Assembly (NCBI RefSeq): GCF_041053055.1
Contig: NZ_CP163443.1
Coordinates: 9,655,001-9,719,000, forward strand
Direction of reading: 5' to 3'
Source: Streptomyces sp. R41
GTDB lineage: Bacteria > Actinomycetota > Actinomycetes > Streptomycetales > Streptomycetaceae
Length of the DNA: 64,000 nucleotides
The translations under genes were made by a program, and so were the position numbers. Within the stretch, counting starts at the first letter, position 1; each line of letters opens with the position of its first letter. The notes below the pieces were generated by a model. It had not been told where the DNA came from. It worked only from the letters and a program-made list of their open reading frames with translations, and did no database searches. This document shows, piece after piece, positions 25,167 through 34,696 of this stretch.

Positions 25167-25960
25167 AAAGAGCGAAGCGTACCCCTAGAGGTACTCGGAA
25201 GAGGGATGTGCCTCTGACCGAGGCAGGGATCTGCACCTCCGCCCTGCGACTCATCGACGCGGACGGGGTCGAGGCGCTCACGATGCGCAAACTCGCCGCC
25301 GCGCTGGACGCGAACCCAATGTCGCTGTACCACCACGTGCCGAACAAGGAAGCATTGCTGCGTGGCGTGGCGAGAATGGTCGGCGCCCGGTTCCGCACCG
25401 TGACACTGGAGGACGCTCCCTGGCAGGAGCGTATGCGCCTGCTTGCCGCGGATTTCCGGACGCTGGCACACCGCCATCCCAACCTCATGGCCTACTCGTT
25501 CAGCCAGCCGGACTTCATCCAGCCCGAAGATCCCTTCTGGGTCGCGCTCACCGCCGTGCTGGACGCCGCAGGGGTTCCGCAGTCGGATATCCCGCAGCTC
25601 GCCGCGCTCGTGTGCGCCGTCGTCACCGGCGTGATGATCGCCGAGCTCAACGGCGCGCTCCACCGGTGGTCGAACCTCCAGCCCACCACACCCGCCTCCG
25701 GCGAGGACGGGCCGACGAACGAGGGCTTTGGCGAGGACCGGATGTTCCGCCTGGTGCTGGACACGATCATCAGCGGCATGGAAAGTCGGCTCGCGGCCGA
25801 TCACGCCGGTGGGCGCGACGGCCGGCCCCCGCAGAACTCCTTGCGTGCCTCCGGACGCATCCCCCGTCAACTCCGCCCACCGGCCGCACGCTGCGAAGGA
25901 GGGCCCCCGGGGAATCCCGTCTCGGACATGGCGGCCGGTTTCGACCCGAAAGAGCAGTGA
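25163..25960 (+). CDS. TetR family regulator with start codon inside its operator
   Basis: This 265-residue protein has a TetR HTH (LRLIDADGVEALTMRKLAAA, LDANPMSLYHHVPNKEALLR) and a C-terminal ligand domain with PDFIQPEDPFW. It is a paralogue of the TetR at 28664-29320, sharing PRGTRKRDVPLT and most of the first 140 residues. The C-terminal ~60 residues are an unrelated Pro/Arg-rich tail, perhaps from loss of the original stop codon. No ribosome-binding site precedes the ATG, which lies within the 15-bp palindrome, so a leaderless autorepressed transcript is likely. Confidence 0.85.
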   Translation: MERAKRTPRGTRKRDVPLTEAGICTSALRLIDADGVEALTMRKLAAALDANPMSLYHHVPNKEALLRGVARMVGARFRTVTLEDAPWQERMRLLAADFRTLAHRHPNLMAYSFSQPDFIQPEDPFWVALTAVLDAAGVPQSDIPQLAALVCAVVTGVMIAELNGALHRWSNLQPTTPASGEDGPTNEGFGEDRMFRLVLDTIISGMESRLAADHAGGRDGRPPQNSLRASGRIPRQLRPPAARCEGGPPGNPVSDMAAGFDPKEQ

Positions 25961-25988
25961 GGGTCAAAAGCCTAGACATGCTGTTTTT
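25961..25988. repeat. Short repeat shared with 44453-44481
   Basis: gggtcaaaagcct, then acatg and gttttt recur at 44453-44481 upstream of an alpha/beta hydrolase. Here the palindrome CCTCAT-ATGAGG has decayed. It lies at the end of a truncated NIPSNAP copy. Confidence 0.6.
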
Positions 25989-26084
25989 GTTCAGCCCGGG
26001 GATGTGCTTGGCCCAGATGGTCTCGTAGGCGGCGAGCGCCTCGGGGGTGCGCAGTGTGTAGACAAGAAGCTGGTACTGGGACAT
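25983..26084 (-). pseudogene. NIPSNAP relic, N-terminal third
   Basis: An ATG at 26084 opens MSQYQLLVYTLRTPEALAAY, then ETIWAKHIPGLNKN, nearly the same as residues 1-33 of the intact NIPSNAP protein at 24359. Similarity ends abruptly at about 25983 and the frame runs into unrelated sequence. It is inverted relative to the intact copy and belongs to the decayed duplicate segment. Confidence 0.75.
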
Positions 26085-26154
26085 GAAAACTCGGTCCCCT
26101 TGCGGTTCTCTGAGTGGGTGTCATGGGTGACACGGGACAGCGCGGGGGCAGGGC

Positions 26155-26262
26155 ATGGCTATGGGCCACTTCACCGTGTCCGACCAGGTCATCGCCCTGA
26201 CGGTGGTCAACTGCTGCCTGCCGGCGCTCCTGGAACTGTGGTTCAACCGGCCGGAGGCCGAC
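26155..26262 (+). pseudogene. TetR relic, C-terminal part
   Basis: The frame reads MGHFTVSDQVIALTVVNCCL, then PALLELWFNRPEAD. This matches AAGRFTVVDPVIALTVLNGS and LLALLELWCNQPGAD of the TetR at 19540. N-terminal HTH and the last ~30 residues are missing. Its end meets the decayed P450 3' end, the same convergent order as in the intact copy at 20.1-20.3 kb. Confidence 0.75.
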
Positions 26263-26615
26263 GTTGGACGGGCAGGTGGCGCGGCCCGCGCAGCATGGCG
26301 TTCTGCCGGTTGGGGGGCGAGTCCTGGACCGGGCGTGCCGTGCCGAGGTAGGGGATCAGCGTGCTGGGTGCGGCATGGGCCTCGATGCGGGCGAGCGGTC
26401 CGCTATAAGCACAGGTGGATGCCGCTGCCGAAGCCAAGGTGCTGGTTGTCCGGGCGGGTCGGGTCGAACCGGTCGGGCTCGGGGAACCGCTTATCGTCCG
26501 GCACGGCCGTGACGTACAACAGGCCCTCCCCACCGTGCAGCTCGAACACCGCGGGCGCGAGAAACGGGCACCATGCATACCCTCGGCAGTGCATGAGGCC
26601 GACAATGGTCCGCAT
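26262..26615 (-). pseudogene. Deletion remnant joining ferredoxin 5' end to P450 3' end
   Basis: From ATG 26615 the frame encodes [20 protein letters not shown], a ferredoxin start with two cysteines, up to AVPDD. It then continues without a break into [18 protein letters not shown] and GFGSGIHLC of a P450 heme loop, stopping at 26403. In the next frame GPLARIEAHA, LIPYLGTARPVQDSP and NAMLRGPRHLP complete the P450 end. About 2.7 kb present in the intact operon (rest of ferredoxin, all of the reductase, most of the P450) is missing. Confidence 0.85.
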
Positions 26616-26716
26616 CTTCATCGCTTCGTCCGTTGTCTCACCCCCCTCTTCCCGCATGAGGGCGGAACGGGAGGCTCGCACGGCGACTCGTCGAGGGACG
26701 CCGCCGGGCCCGCCCG

Positions 26717-28540
26717 TCAGCCCAGGGCGCGGTCGAGGTTGAAGGCGGCGCTGATGAGGGCGAGGTGGGTGAATGCCTGGGGGAAGTTGCCCAGTTGCTG
26801 CCCGGTGTGGCTGATCTCCTCGGCGTACAGGCCTACATGGTTGGCGTAGGTGAGCATCTTCTCGAAGGCCAGGCGGGCTTCGTCCAGTCGTCCGGCGCGG
26901 GTGAGGGCCTCGACGTACCAGAAGGAGCAGATGGAGAACGTGCCTTCGTCGCCTTCGAGGCCGTCGGGGCTGGCCTCCGGGTCATAGCGCCAGACGAGGG
27001 AGTCGGAAACGAGTTCGTTGCCGAGGGCATCGAGGGTGGACAGCCAGACGGGATCGGTGGGGGAGACGAACTTGGTCAGCGGCATCATCAGCACCGCGGC
27101 GTCCAGTACGTCGCCCTCCTCGTGCTGGACGAAGGCCTGCCGGGTGGGCGACCAGCCCTTGTCCATGATCTGCCAGTAGATCCGGTCGCGGACCGGACCC
27201 CAGCGGCCGAGTTCGGCGGGCAGGCTACGGCGCAGGGCCATGCGGATGGCGCGTTCGATGGCGACCCAGCACATCAGCCGGGAGTAGAGGAACTTCTTCC
27301 GCCCGCCGCGGGTCTCCCACACGCCCTCGTCCGGCTGGTCCCAGTGCTCGCAGACCCAGTCCACCAGGGCGCACACCGCGCGCCAGTGGCCACTGGACAG
27401 GGGCCGGCACCACTTGTCGTACAGGTACACGGAGTCGATCAGAGCGCCGTAGATATCGAGTTGCAGCTGGGTGGCCGCGCCGTTGCCGACCCGCACGGGC
27501 GCCGAACCCCGGTAGCCCTCCAGGTGGGGCAGCTCGCGCTCGGGCAGCTCGGCCCGTCCGTCGATGCCGTACATGACCTGCAGCGGCCCGGACGGTCCGT
27601 CGTCGCGCCGGTCGATGTGCTGGGTGAGGAAGCCGATGAACGCCTCGGCCTCCTCGGCGAAGCCGAGTCTGAGCAGCGCGTAGACGGCGAACGCGGAGTC
27701 GCGTATCCACGTGTAGCGGTAGTCCCAGTTGCGGCCGCCGCCGAGCTGCTCGGGCAGGCTCGTGGTCGGGGCCGCCACGATCGCACCGGTGGGGGCGTAG
27801 GTGAGCAGCTTCAGGGTGAGGGCGGAGCGGTGCACCATCTCCCGCCAGCGGCCGCGGTAGCGGGACTGCTGCAGCCAGCGCCGCCAGAAGGCGACCGTGG
27901 CGGTGAACTCCCGCTCGGCCTCGGCGTGCGGGCAGCCGCGCGGCGGACTCTCGTCGGTGACCCGCTCGAGCGCGAAGACCGCCGTGTCGCCCTGGGACAG
28001 CGTGAACTCTGTCCGTACGTCCTTCCCGTCGGACTCGAGCGGCACCGTCGCGGTCAGCGTCAGCGACAGCGCCTCGGAAGCGAACAGAGCGGCGCCGTCC
28101 AGTATCCGCAGGGTGTGCGGTTGGGCGCCATAGCCGAAGCGGGGAGCCACCCGGGCTCGGAACGGGATCGTCCCGCGGACGCACACCACCCGCCGGATCA
28201 GCCGGTGGCGGTCGGACTCGCCGGCGTGTGTCACGGGCATGAAGTCCTGGATCTCCCCGAGCCCGTCCTCGGTGAAGAACCGGGTGATCAGTACGTTGGT
28301 GTCGGGGAAGTAGAACTGTTTCGTCTCGGCAGGCACGGCCGCGGACAGTTCGAACGCCCCGCCCAGGTCCGCGTCCAGGATGGCGGCGAACACGCTCGGG
28401 GAGTCGAAGGACGGGCAGCAGTACCAGTCGATGGTCCCGTCGGTACCCACCAGGGCCGCTGTGCGCAGATCCCCGATCAGGCCGTGCTCGGCGATCGGCA
28501 GGTACCGGGCTGACGTGTGCTGTGTCGGCGCTCCGGACAT
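26717..28540 (-). CDS. Glycoside hydrolase family 15 protein (trehalase/glucoamylase type)
   Basis: This 607-residue protein starts with [20 protein letters not shown], typical of actinobacterial GH15 enzymes. The (alpha/alpha)6 catalytic part has [40 protein letters not shown] (general-acid region, Glu in VWE) and [20 protein letters not shown] (general-base Glu). Related enzymes hydrolyse trehalose or alpha-glucosides in the cytoplasm; no signal peptide is present. ATG 28540 has gagagg upstream. Two C-terminal fragments of the same gene occur at 23203 and 40524, so this is the only intact copy. Confidence 0.92.
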   Translation of the reverse strand: MSGAPTQHTSARYLPIAEHGLIGDLRTAALVGTDGTIDWYCCPSFDSPSVFAAILDADLGGAFELSAAVPAETKQFYFPDTNVLITRFFTEDGLGEIQDFMPVTHAGESDRHRLIRRVVCVRGTIPFRARVAPRFGYGAQPHTLRILDGAALFASEALSLTLTATVPLESDGKDVRTEFTLSQGDTAVFALERVTDESPPRGCPHAEAEREFTATVAFWRRWLQQSRYRGRWREMVHRSALTLKLLTYAPTGAIVAAPTTSLPEQLGGGRNWDYRYTWIRDSAFAVYALLRLGFAEEAEAFIGFLTQHIDRRDDGPSGPLQVMYGIDGRAELPERELPHLEGYRGSAPVRVGNGAATQLQLDIYGALIDSVYLYDKWCRPLSSGHWRAVCALVDWVCEHWDQPDEGVWETRGGRKKFLYSRLMCWVAIERAIRMALRRSLPAELGRWGPVRDRIYWQIMDKGWSPTRQAFVQHEEGDVLDAAVLMMPLTKFVSPTDPVWLSTLDALGNELVSDSLVWRYDPEASPDGLEGDEGTFSICSFWYVEALTRAGRLDEARLAFEKMLTYANHVGLYAEEISHTGQQLGNFPQAFTHLALISAAFNLDRALG

Positions 28541-28663
28541 CGCAGCGGCCTCTCTACGCTCCTGCCTCCACTATGGCCCTTCGCTGTCGCGGCGGCACCA
28601 GGTCGGCCCGGCGGGGACGCCGCCGGACCGCGCACCGCCCCCCCCGGAGCCGTTCCGCTTCCG

Positions 28664-29320
28664 TCACGCCCTCTCGCGGGCTCGTGCGACATGGTTCTCC
28701 ACTCCGGCGACCGCGGCGTTCAGCGTGGAGTTGAACATGGTGTCGATCACGTCCTTGGAGGGCGGGGGCGCGTCTTCCCCGTCGGGGCCCGACGGTGCCG
28801 GTGGCAGAGTGGCCCACCGCTGCAGTGCCCCGTTCAGTTCGCTGAGCAGCAGACCTGTGAACACACCGACCAGGGTCGCGGCGACGCGCGGAATCTCCTC
28901 CTCGGGCAGTTTCGCGGTGGCCAGGATGTTGATCAGTGCCTGCCAGAAGGGGTCCTCCGGCTGCACGTAGTCGGGGCGCGTGAAGGAATACCCCATCAGT
29001 TTCGGGTGACGGTGCGACAGTTCGCGGAAGTCCCGGGCCAGTTCACGCAGTCGGTCCTGCCAGGGGATGTCTCCCCGCTCCTCCGCGCTGAACTGCGAAC
29101 CGACCCGGTGGGCCACGCCGCGCAGCACGGCGTCCTTGTTCGGCACGTGGTGGTACAGCGACATCGGGTTCGCGTCGAGCGCGGTCGCGAGTTTGCGCAT
29201 GGTGAGCGCCTCGACCCCGTCGGCATCGATGAGCTGCAACGCCATGGCGTAGATGCCGTCCTTGGTGAGCGGTACGTCCCTCTTTCTCGTGCCCCGAGGG
29301 GGCTTCCGTTCAGTAGCCAT
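28664..29320 (-). CDS. TetR family regulator, paralogue of 25163, start inside operator
   Basis: This 218-residue protein has LQLIDADGVEALTMRKLATA and LDANPMSLYHHVPNKDAVLR as its HTH, and PDYVQPEDPFWQALINI in the ligand domain, matching the TetR at 25163 closely over its first 150 residues. The normal length here supports the view that the other copy has an aberrant tail. The start ATG at 29320-29318 lies inside the palindrome at 29317-29331, with no ribosome-binding site. It is divergent to the CYP102-type gene across 0.9 kb, whose promoter carries the same operator. Confidence 0.9.
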   Translation of the reverse strand: MATERKPPRGTRKRDVPLTKDGIYAMALQLIDADGVEALTMRKLATALDANPMSLYHHVPNKDAVLRGVAHRVGSQFSAEERGDIPWQDRLRELARDFRELSHRHPKLMGYSFTRPDYVQPEDPFWQALINILATAKLPEEEIPRVAATLVGVFTGLLLSELNGALQRWATLPPAPSGPDGEDAPPPSKDVIDTMFNSTLNAAVAGVENHVARARERA

Positions 29321-29331
29321 ACGGTGTATGG
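29317..29331 (-). promoter_or_regulatory. 15-bp operator overlapping the second TetR start
   Basis: CCATACGGTGTATGG has one arm mismatch relative to the perfect palindrome; the CAT at 29318-29320 is the start codon on the minus strand. The position mirrors the site at 25152. Confidence 0.75.
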
Positions 29332-30117
29332 TACCAGCGTCGGCAGCAATAGTGGCACCTTGTCAGTCCCCCGTTCATCCGGCTTCGCGGCGGTGGGGCT
29401 GGTTGCGGTGCTGTGCGCGCTAGTGAACGGTGCCGACTGGCGGCGGGCGGTGGACAAGTCCCGGACTGGTGGCCTTGGTGGGCGACGAGGTCGTCAAGGC
29501 GCGCGCCTTGAACGGGAAAAGGCACGACTGGAAGCCGTGCTCGAGGAGTGCGGCAAGGCGCTCGAGCAGCGGCTTCAGTGCACTGCCGCCTGAACGCGTG
29601 CAGGCATAGAACCAGGCAAGGCGTGTCGGCCGCCCCCCTTCCGTGGTGTGCTCGCCTGCGGCAGCAGATCGCAGGTATGCCCTGCCGAGGGGACCTTGGC
29701 GAACCCGGCTTGCCCGCTCTCACGGACTGATGCCGGACCGATCGAGCGCGACGTGGAGATCAGAGGCGCAGCCGCGAGGCGGCACGCGCGCCTGCTCCTC
29801 CGGCGCTGCCGTCAGCCGCCAACGCGCATGGATGCAGACCTGGCCTCCGTGATGCGTACTGGCAGGCAGGGGGATTGGCTGCTCACCGGAATGTCGCCGG
29901 AGCCGCCGCCGCGGATCGTAGGTGTCCTCCACGGGTTGCACCCACCGGGGGAAGCCCTGTCAAGCCGCCGGCTGACGACGACCGGTCTCGCCCCTCGCCT
30001 CCTCCAGCCGGGAGAGCGTTCGGAAGCGCCTGATCTTGATGCGACCCCGCTGCGCGAGCGACGCCGTCCCTGATGAGCCGAACCTGTTTCTCGACCCCAG
30101 GCCTGCCGATTGAGGTT
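29332..30117. other. Long intergenic region before CYP102 gene, no gene recognised
   Basis: About 790 bp separate the TetR start from the operators of the CYP102-type gene. A plus-strand frame ending at 29593 has a coiled-coil-like tail (EREKARLEAVLEECGKALEQ) but no start or homologue that I recognise. Other frames are low quality. Confidence 0.45.
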
Positions 30118-30158
30118 CCATACGTCGTATGGTATCACTGAAGGCATACAGCGTATGG
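30118..30158 (+). promoter_or_regulatory. Two 15-bp operators before CYP102-type gene
   Basis: CCATACGTCGTATGG (30118-30132) is a perfect palindrome identical to 23454-23468. GCATACAGCGTATGG (30144-30158) differs from it at three positions, with its centre 26 bases away. They lie 77-117 bases before the start codon, where the promoter must be. Confidence 0.8.
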
Positions 30159-30234
30159 AAATCGGGTGCCGCCGTACCGGCGCCCTGCCACACCGAATGG
30201 CGCCCTGCCCGCCTTTCCCCTCGAAGGAGCCACC

Positions 30235-33200
30235 ATGACCACACAGCCCGAGACCGACCTGCGGCCCATCCGGTCTCCGCGGGGGGTCCCGCTCTTCGGC
30301 CACACGCCGCAGATCCCCAGCACCAACCCGGTGGAGTACTTCGGCAAGCTGTCCAAGCAGTTCCCCGAGGGCCTCTACGGCATGGAGATCGCCGGCATCG
30401 AGCAGGTCTTCGTCTGGGACCCGGACCTGGTGGCCGAGGTCTGTGACGAGACGCGGTTCTTCAAGCAGATCGACAAGACGCCGCTGGCCCATGTCCGGGA
30501 CTACGCGGGAGCCGCCCTGTTCACGGCCCACCAGCACGAGGAGGAATGGGGCATGGCGCACCGAGTCCTCCTCCCGGCCTTCAGCCAGCGGGCGATGAAG
30601 GGCTACTACGGGCAGATGCTGGAGATCGCCCAGAACCTGGTGGGCAAGTGGGAGCGCAAGGAGGGCCAGCCGGTCAACATCACCGACGACTACACCCGGC
30701 TGACCCTGGACACCATCGCCCTGACGGGGTTCGGTTACCGGTTCGACTCCTTCGCCAAGGAGGAGTTGCACCCCTTCCTCAACGCGCTGCTGGAGGCCCT
30801 GATCGAGTCGATGCGGCGCTCGCAGGAGCTGCCGATGATGACCAAGATGCGCAAGGCCGATGACAAGAAGTACCGCGGGAACATCCAGCTGATGCGGGAC
30901 CTGGTCGAGAGTGTGATCAAGGAGCGCCGCGAGGGGAAGGGCACCGGTGAGGACGACCTGCTGGGCCTGATGCTGGAGGCCACCGACCCGGAGACCGGCA
31001 AGCCGCTGGACGACGACAACGTCCGTGACCAGGTGCTGACGTTCCTGATCGCCGGTCACGAGACCACCAGTGGTCTGCTGTCGTTCGCCACGTACTCGCT
31101 GATGCGCAACCCGCACATCCTGGCCCAGGCCTACGCCGAGGTGGACCGGCTGCTGCCGGGTGACACGGTCCCGGACTACGACACGATCATGCAGATGGAC
31201 GTGATCCCGCGGATCCTGGAGGAGACCCTGCGCCTGTGGGCTCCCATCCCGATGATCGGCAAGTCCCCGCTGGAGGACACCGTCATCGGCGGCTGCTACG
31301 GGCTGAAGAAGGGAGCGCGGGTCAACATCCTTGAGGGTCCGCTGCACACCCACCCCAAGGCCTGGGACCGGCCGGAGGAGTTCGACATCAACCGGTGGCT
31401 GCCGGAGAACCGGGTCAACCACCACCCGCACGCCTACAAGCCGTTCGGCAACGGCGTACGTGCCTGCATCGGCCGGCAGTTCGCGCTCACCGAGGCTCGT
31501 CTGGCCCTTGCGCTGGTGCTGCAGAAGTTCAAGTTCGCCGACATGAGCGACTACAAGATGGACGTCAAGGAGGCGCTGACCCGCAAGCCCGGCGGCTTCG
31601 AACTGAACGTGCGGGCCCGTCAGGAGCACGAGCGGACCGTTTTCGGCGCAGTGGACCTGCAGAGCGACGACACGCGGGCGCAGGCCGCGGTCAGCGGTGT
31701 GGGGGTGAACCTGACCGTCGCCTACGGCTCCAGCCTTGGCTCCTGCGAGGATCTGGCGCGCACGATCGCCGACCGCAGTGAGCGCTCCGGCTTCGGCACC
31801 ACGCTGACGAGCCTGGACGAGCTGGGCGACAACCTGCCCACCGAGGGCCTGCTCGTCGTCGTGGCTTCCAGCTACAACGGCAAGGCCCCGGACAACGCGC
31901 AGCGTTTCGACGAGCTGATCGCCGCCGGACTCCCGGAGGGCTCGCTGTCCAACGTTCGGTTCGCGCTGCTGGGTGCCGGCAACACCCAGTGGGTGGCCAC
32001 CTACCAGGGCTTCCCCAAGCGGATCGAGGCAGGCCTGCTGGCCGCCGGCGCCACCCGCGTCATCGAGCGCGGCATCGCGGACGCCGCCGGTGACTTCGAC
32101 GGCATGGCCTCCCGCTGGATGGACACCCTGTGGGCCACGCTGGCCGAGGAGTACGCCGCCGACACCTCCGAAACCACCGGGCCGCGCTTCGAGGTGCAGC
32201 TGCTGACCGAGGCGGAGGTGCGTCCCGCGATCGTCTCCGAGCAGGCCTACCCCCTCACCGTGGTCGCCAACGAGGAGCTGGTCAGCGACGCGACCGGGCT
32301 GTGGGACTTCAGCATCGAGCCGCCGCGCCCGGCCGCGAAGTCCATCACCATCGAACTCCCCGACGGTGTCACCTATGACACCGGCAACCACTTGGCCGTC
32401 TTTGCCAAGAACGAACCGGCCCTGGTCAACCGTGCGCTGACGCGGCTCGGCGTCGAGTCCAACCAGGTGCTGCGCCTGGACCAGCCCGCCGGCGGCCGCA
32501 CGCACCTCCCGGTGGGCACTCCCGTCACCGCGGGTCTGCTGTTCACCGAGTTCGTGGAGCTGCAGGACGTGGCCACCCGCTTGCAGATCCAGACGCTGGC
32601 CGGGTATACCGAGTGCCCGTGGACCCGGCCGCAGCTGGAGGCCTACACGGCCGACACCGCCGAGGCCGAGGAGGCTTACCAGAGCGAGGTCCTGGGCAAG
32701 CGGGTCTCCGTGCTCAACCTGCTGGAGCGCTTCCCGGCGGTCGAGCTGCCGCTGGCGGTGTTCCTGGAGATGATGGGCCCGATCCGCCCGCGGTTCTACT
32801 CCATCTCCTCCGCCCCGCTGGCCAATCCGCGGCACGTGCGGCTGACCGTGGGTCTGCTGGAAGGTCCGGCCCTGTCCGGCGACGGCCGGTACCGCGGCAC
32901 CTGCTCCGCCTACATCGCAGGCCTCAATCCCGGTGACGTGTTCTACGGCTACGTGCGTGTGCCCTCCCCGACCTTCGCGCCGCCGGCCGACCCCGCCACG
33001 CCGCTGGTCCTCATCGGTCCCGGCACCGGCATCGCGCCGCTGCGCGGCTTCCTGGAGGAGCGTGCCCACCAGCACGCGAACGGCACCCAGGTGGGCCTGT
33101 CCCAGGTCTTCGTCGGCTGCCGCCACCCGGAGCACGACTACTTCTACGGCCAGGAGATGCAGGACTGGGAGCAGTCCGGGATCGCCCAGGTGCACACCGC

Positions 33201-33456
33201 CTTCTCCGCGGTGACCGGCCACCCGGCCCGGTTCGTCCAGGACGCCATCGTAGGTGCGGCCGACACCGTGTGGCAGGCCATCCAGGACGGCGCGTACATC
33301 TACGTCTGCGGCGACGGCCGCCGCATGGCACCCGCCGTGCGCGAGGCGCTCGCCGCCATCTACCGCAAGTACACCGGCAGCGACGACGAGGCCGCCCAGC
33401 AGTGGCTCGCCCAGCTGGAAGCGGACGAGCGCTACCAGCAGGACGTCTTCGCCTGA
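30235..33456 (+). CDS. Self-sufficient cytochrome P450-CPR fusion (CYP102/P450-BM3 type), copy 1
   Basis: This 1073-residue protein carries a P450 domain (1 to about 470), an FMN flavodoxin domain (about 495-640) and an FAD/NADPH reductase domain (about 670-1073). The heme loop is PFGNGVRACIGRQFA with Cys411; the I helix has LIAGHETTSGLL, and ILEETLR gives ExxR. The Phe of ALFTAH corresponds to BM3 Phe87. The FMN site is AYGSSLGSCEDLA, the FAD site RFYSISSAP, the NADPH end YVCGDGRRM and DVFA. It hydroxylates or epoxidises fatty-acid-like substrates. ATG 30235 has gaaggag upstream. A zinc dehydrogenase follows; the pair recurs at 46557. Confidence 0.96.
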   Translation: MTTQPETDLRPIRSPRGVPLFGHTPQIPSTNPVEYFGKLSKQFPEGLYGMEIAGIEQVFVWDPDLVAEVCDETRFFKQIDKTPLAHVRDYAGAALFTAHQHEEEWGMAHRVLLPAFSQRAMKGYYGQMLEIAQNLVGKWERKEGQPVNITDDYTRLTLDTIALTGFGYRFDSFAKEELHPFLNALLEALIESMRRSQELPMMTKMRKADDKKYRGNIQLMRDLVESVIKERREGKGTGEDDLLGLMLEATDPETGKPLDDDNVRDQVLTFLIAGHETTSGLLSFATYSLMRNPHILAQAYAEVDRLLPGDTVPDYDTIMQMDVIPRILEETLRLWAPIPMIGKSPLEDTVIGGCYGLKKGARVNILEGPLHTHPKAWDRPEEFDINRWLPENRVNHHPHAYKPFGNGVRACIGRQFALTEARLALALVLQKFKFADMSDYKMDVKEALTRKPGGFELNVRARQEHERTVFGAVDLQSDDTRAQAAVSGVGVNLTVAYGSSLGSCEDLARTIADRSERSGFGTTLTSLDELGDNLPTEGLLVVVASSYNGKAPDNAQRFDELIAAGLPEGSLSNVRFALLGAGNTQWVATYQGFPKRIEAGLLAAGATRVIERGIADAAGDFDGMASRWMDTLWATLAEEYAADTSETTGPRFEVQLLTEAEVRPAIVSEQAYPLTVVANEELVSDATGLWDFSIEPPRPAAKSITIELPDGVTYDTGNHLAVFAKNEPALVNRALTRLGVESNQVLRLDQPAGGRTHLPVGTPVTAGLLFTEFVELQDVATRLQIQTLAGYTECPWTRPQLEAYTADTAEAEEAYQSEVLGKRVSVLNLLERFPAVELPLAVFLEMMGPIRPRFYSISSAPLANPRHVRLTVGLLEGPALSGDGRYRGTCSAYIAGLNPGDVFYGYVRVPSPTFAPPADPATPLVLIGPGTGIAPLRGFLEERAHQHANGTQVGLSQVFVGCRHPEHDYFYGQEMQDWEQSGIAQVHTAFSAVTGHPARFVQDAIVGAADTVWQAIQDGAYIYVCGDGRRMAPAVREALAAIYRKYTGSDDEAAQQWLAQLEADERYQQDVFA

Positions 33457-33586
33457 CCCTCAGACGCCGGGAGGGTGCGGCGGTCCTGACACCCCGCACC
33501 CCTCCCGGCCACCACTCATCCACGAGGCACCACACGGCACCCATCGGCCCGAACGCCGGAGTGCCGCTCACAGAAAGCAGAGCACC

Positions 33587-34633
33587 ATGGACACCATGCT
33601 CGCCGGACGCTTCCACCTGGACAGCAAGAAGTTCGCTGTGGAGGAGGTCCCCGTCCCCGTGCCCGGCCCGGGCGAGGTCCTCATCGAGGTCAAGGCCGCC
33701 GGCGTCTGCCTCTCGGACGTCCACCTGCTCGACGGCTCCCTTCCTCCGCTCTTCCTGGACTCCGACACGGTCACCGTCGGGCATGAGGTTTCCGGTGTGA
33801 TCCACACCCTCGGTCCCGGCCTCAAGCGCGGCCTGACCGTCGGCACCCGCGTCACCCTGGAGGCCGGCAAGAGCTGCGGCCAGTGCGCCGGCTGCGTGCG
33901 CCGCCGCCCCTGCAGCCAGATGCGCACCGCCGGCATCGACTACGACGGCGGCTGGGCCCAGTACATGGTCACCCCCGAGGAGACCCTCATCCCCATCCCC
34001 GACAACCTCCCCTTCGACCAGGCCGCGATCATCCCCGACGCGGTCTCCACCCCCTACGCCGCCGTCGTCGCCACCGCCGGAGTCCGTCCCGCCCAGTCCG
34101 TCGGCATCTGGGGCGTGGGCGGAGTCGGCGCGCACAACGTACGCATCGCCCGCCTGGCCGGCGCCGCGCCGATCATCGCCGTCGACCCGCTGCCCAGCGC
34201 CCGCGAGCGTGCCCTGGCCTTCGGCGCGGACTTCGCCCTCGACCCGGCCGCCCCCGACTTCGCCGACCAGGTCCGCGCGGCCACCGGCGGACGGGGCCTG
34301 GACTTCGCCTTCGACTGCGCCGGCGTGCCCGCCGTCCGCGAACAGGCCGCCGCCGCACTCGGCCTGGGCGGAGTCCTCATCCTGGTCGGCATCAGCCCCA
34401 GGCCCCTCACCATCACCGAGGGTCTGACCTTCAACTACCTCGGCAAGCAGGTGCGCGGCCACTACGGCGGCACCCCCGAGTCCGTCACCGAGCTGGTCCG
34501 GCTGGCCGAAGTCGGCCGTCTCGACCTGGCCCCCTCCATCACTGACCACATCCCGTTCGCCGAGGCCGCCGACGCGGTCAACCGGCTGGAGAACAAGATC
34601 GGCGACCCGATCCGCCTCATCCTCGTCCCCTGA
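33587..34633 (+). CDS. Zinc-dependent alcohol dehydrogenase, copy 1
   Basis: This 348-residue MDR enzyme has the catalytic zinc residues in GVCLSDVHLL and VGHEVSG, a structural-zinc-like cluster CGQCAGCVRRRPC, and the cofactor motif GIWGVGGVGAHNVRIA, which favours NAD(P). It would oxidise the alcohols formed by the P450 fusion encoded 130 bases upstream, giving ketones or aldehydes. ATG 33587 has the weak site agaaag. Residues 1-278 are identical to the copy at 49906, and the differences cluster in the last 70 residues (FNYLGKQ against FNYTMKQ). The terminator at 34697 closes the cassette. Confidence 0.93.
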   Translation: MDTMLAGRFHLDSKKFAVEEVPVPVPGPGEVLIEVKAAGVCLSDVHLLDGSLPPLFLDSDTVTVGHEVSGVIHTLGPGLKRGLTVGTRVTLEAGKSCGQCAGCVRRRPCSQMRTAGIDYDGGWAQYMVTPEETLIPIPDNLPFDQAAIIPDAVSTPYAAVVATAGVRPAQSVGIWGVGGVGAHNVRIARLAGAAPIIAVDPLPSARERALAFGADFALDPAAPDFADQVRAATGGRGLDFAFDCAGVPAVREQAAAALGLGGVLILVGISPRPLTITEGLTFNYLGKQVRGHYGGTPESVTELVRLAEVGRLDLAPSITDHIPFAEAADAVNRLENKIGDPIRLILVP

Positions 34634-34696
34634 CACCCGAACAGAACCCGTAGCTGAGCCAAAAGTTCATCAAGACCACCTCGGGCAGGGGTGAGT

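Noticed and set aside
24836..25870. 344-codon minus-strand frame crossing the TetR gene at 25163
   Set aside because: Its larger part is the antisense of the TetR gene, and the remaining part has no motif or ribosome-binding site.
26765..28513. 582-codon plus-strand frame opposite the GH15 gene
   Set aside because: Shadow of the intact GH15 enzyme; no motif, unusual composition.
29812..33222. 1136-codon open frame on the minus strand opposite the first CYP102-type gene
   Set aside because: It is an antisense shadow caused by high GC at third codon positions. The plus strand encodes a full P450-reductase fusion with all motifs, and the shadow has no domain or ribosome-binding site.
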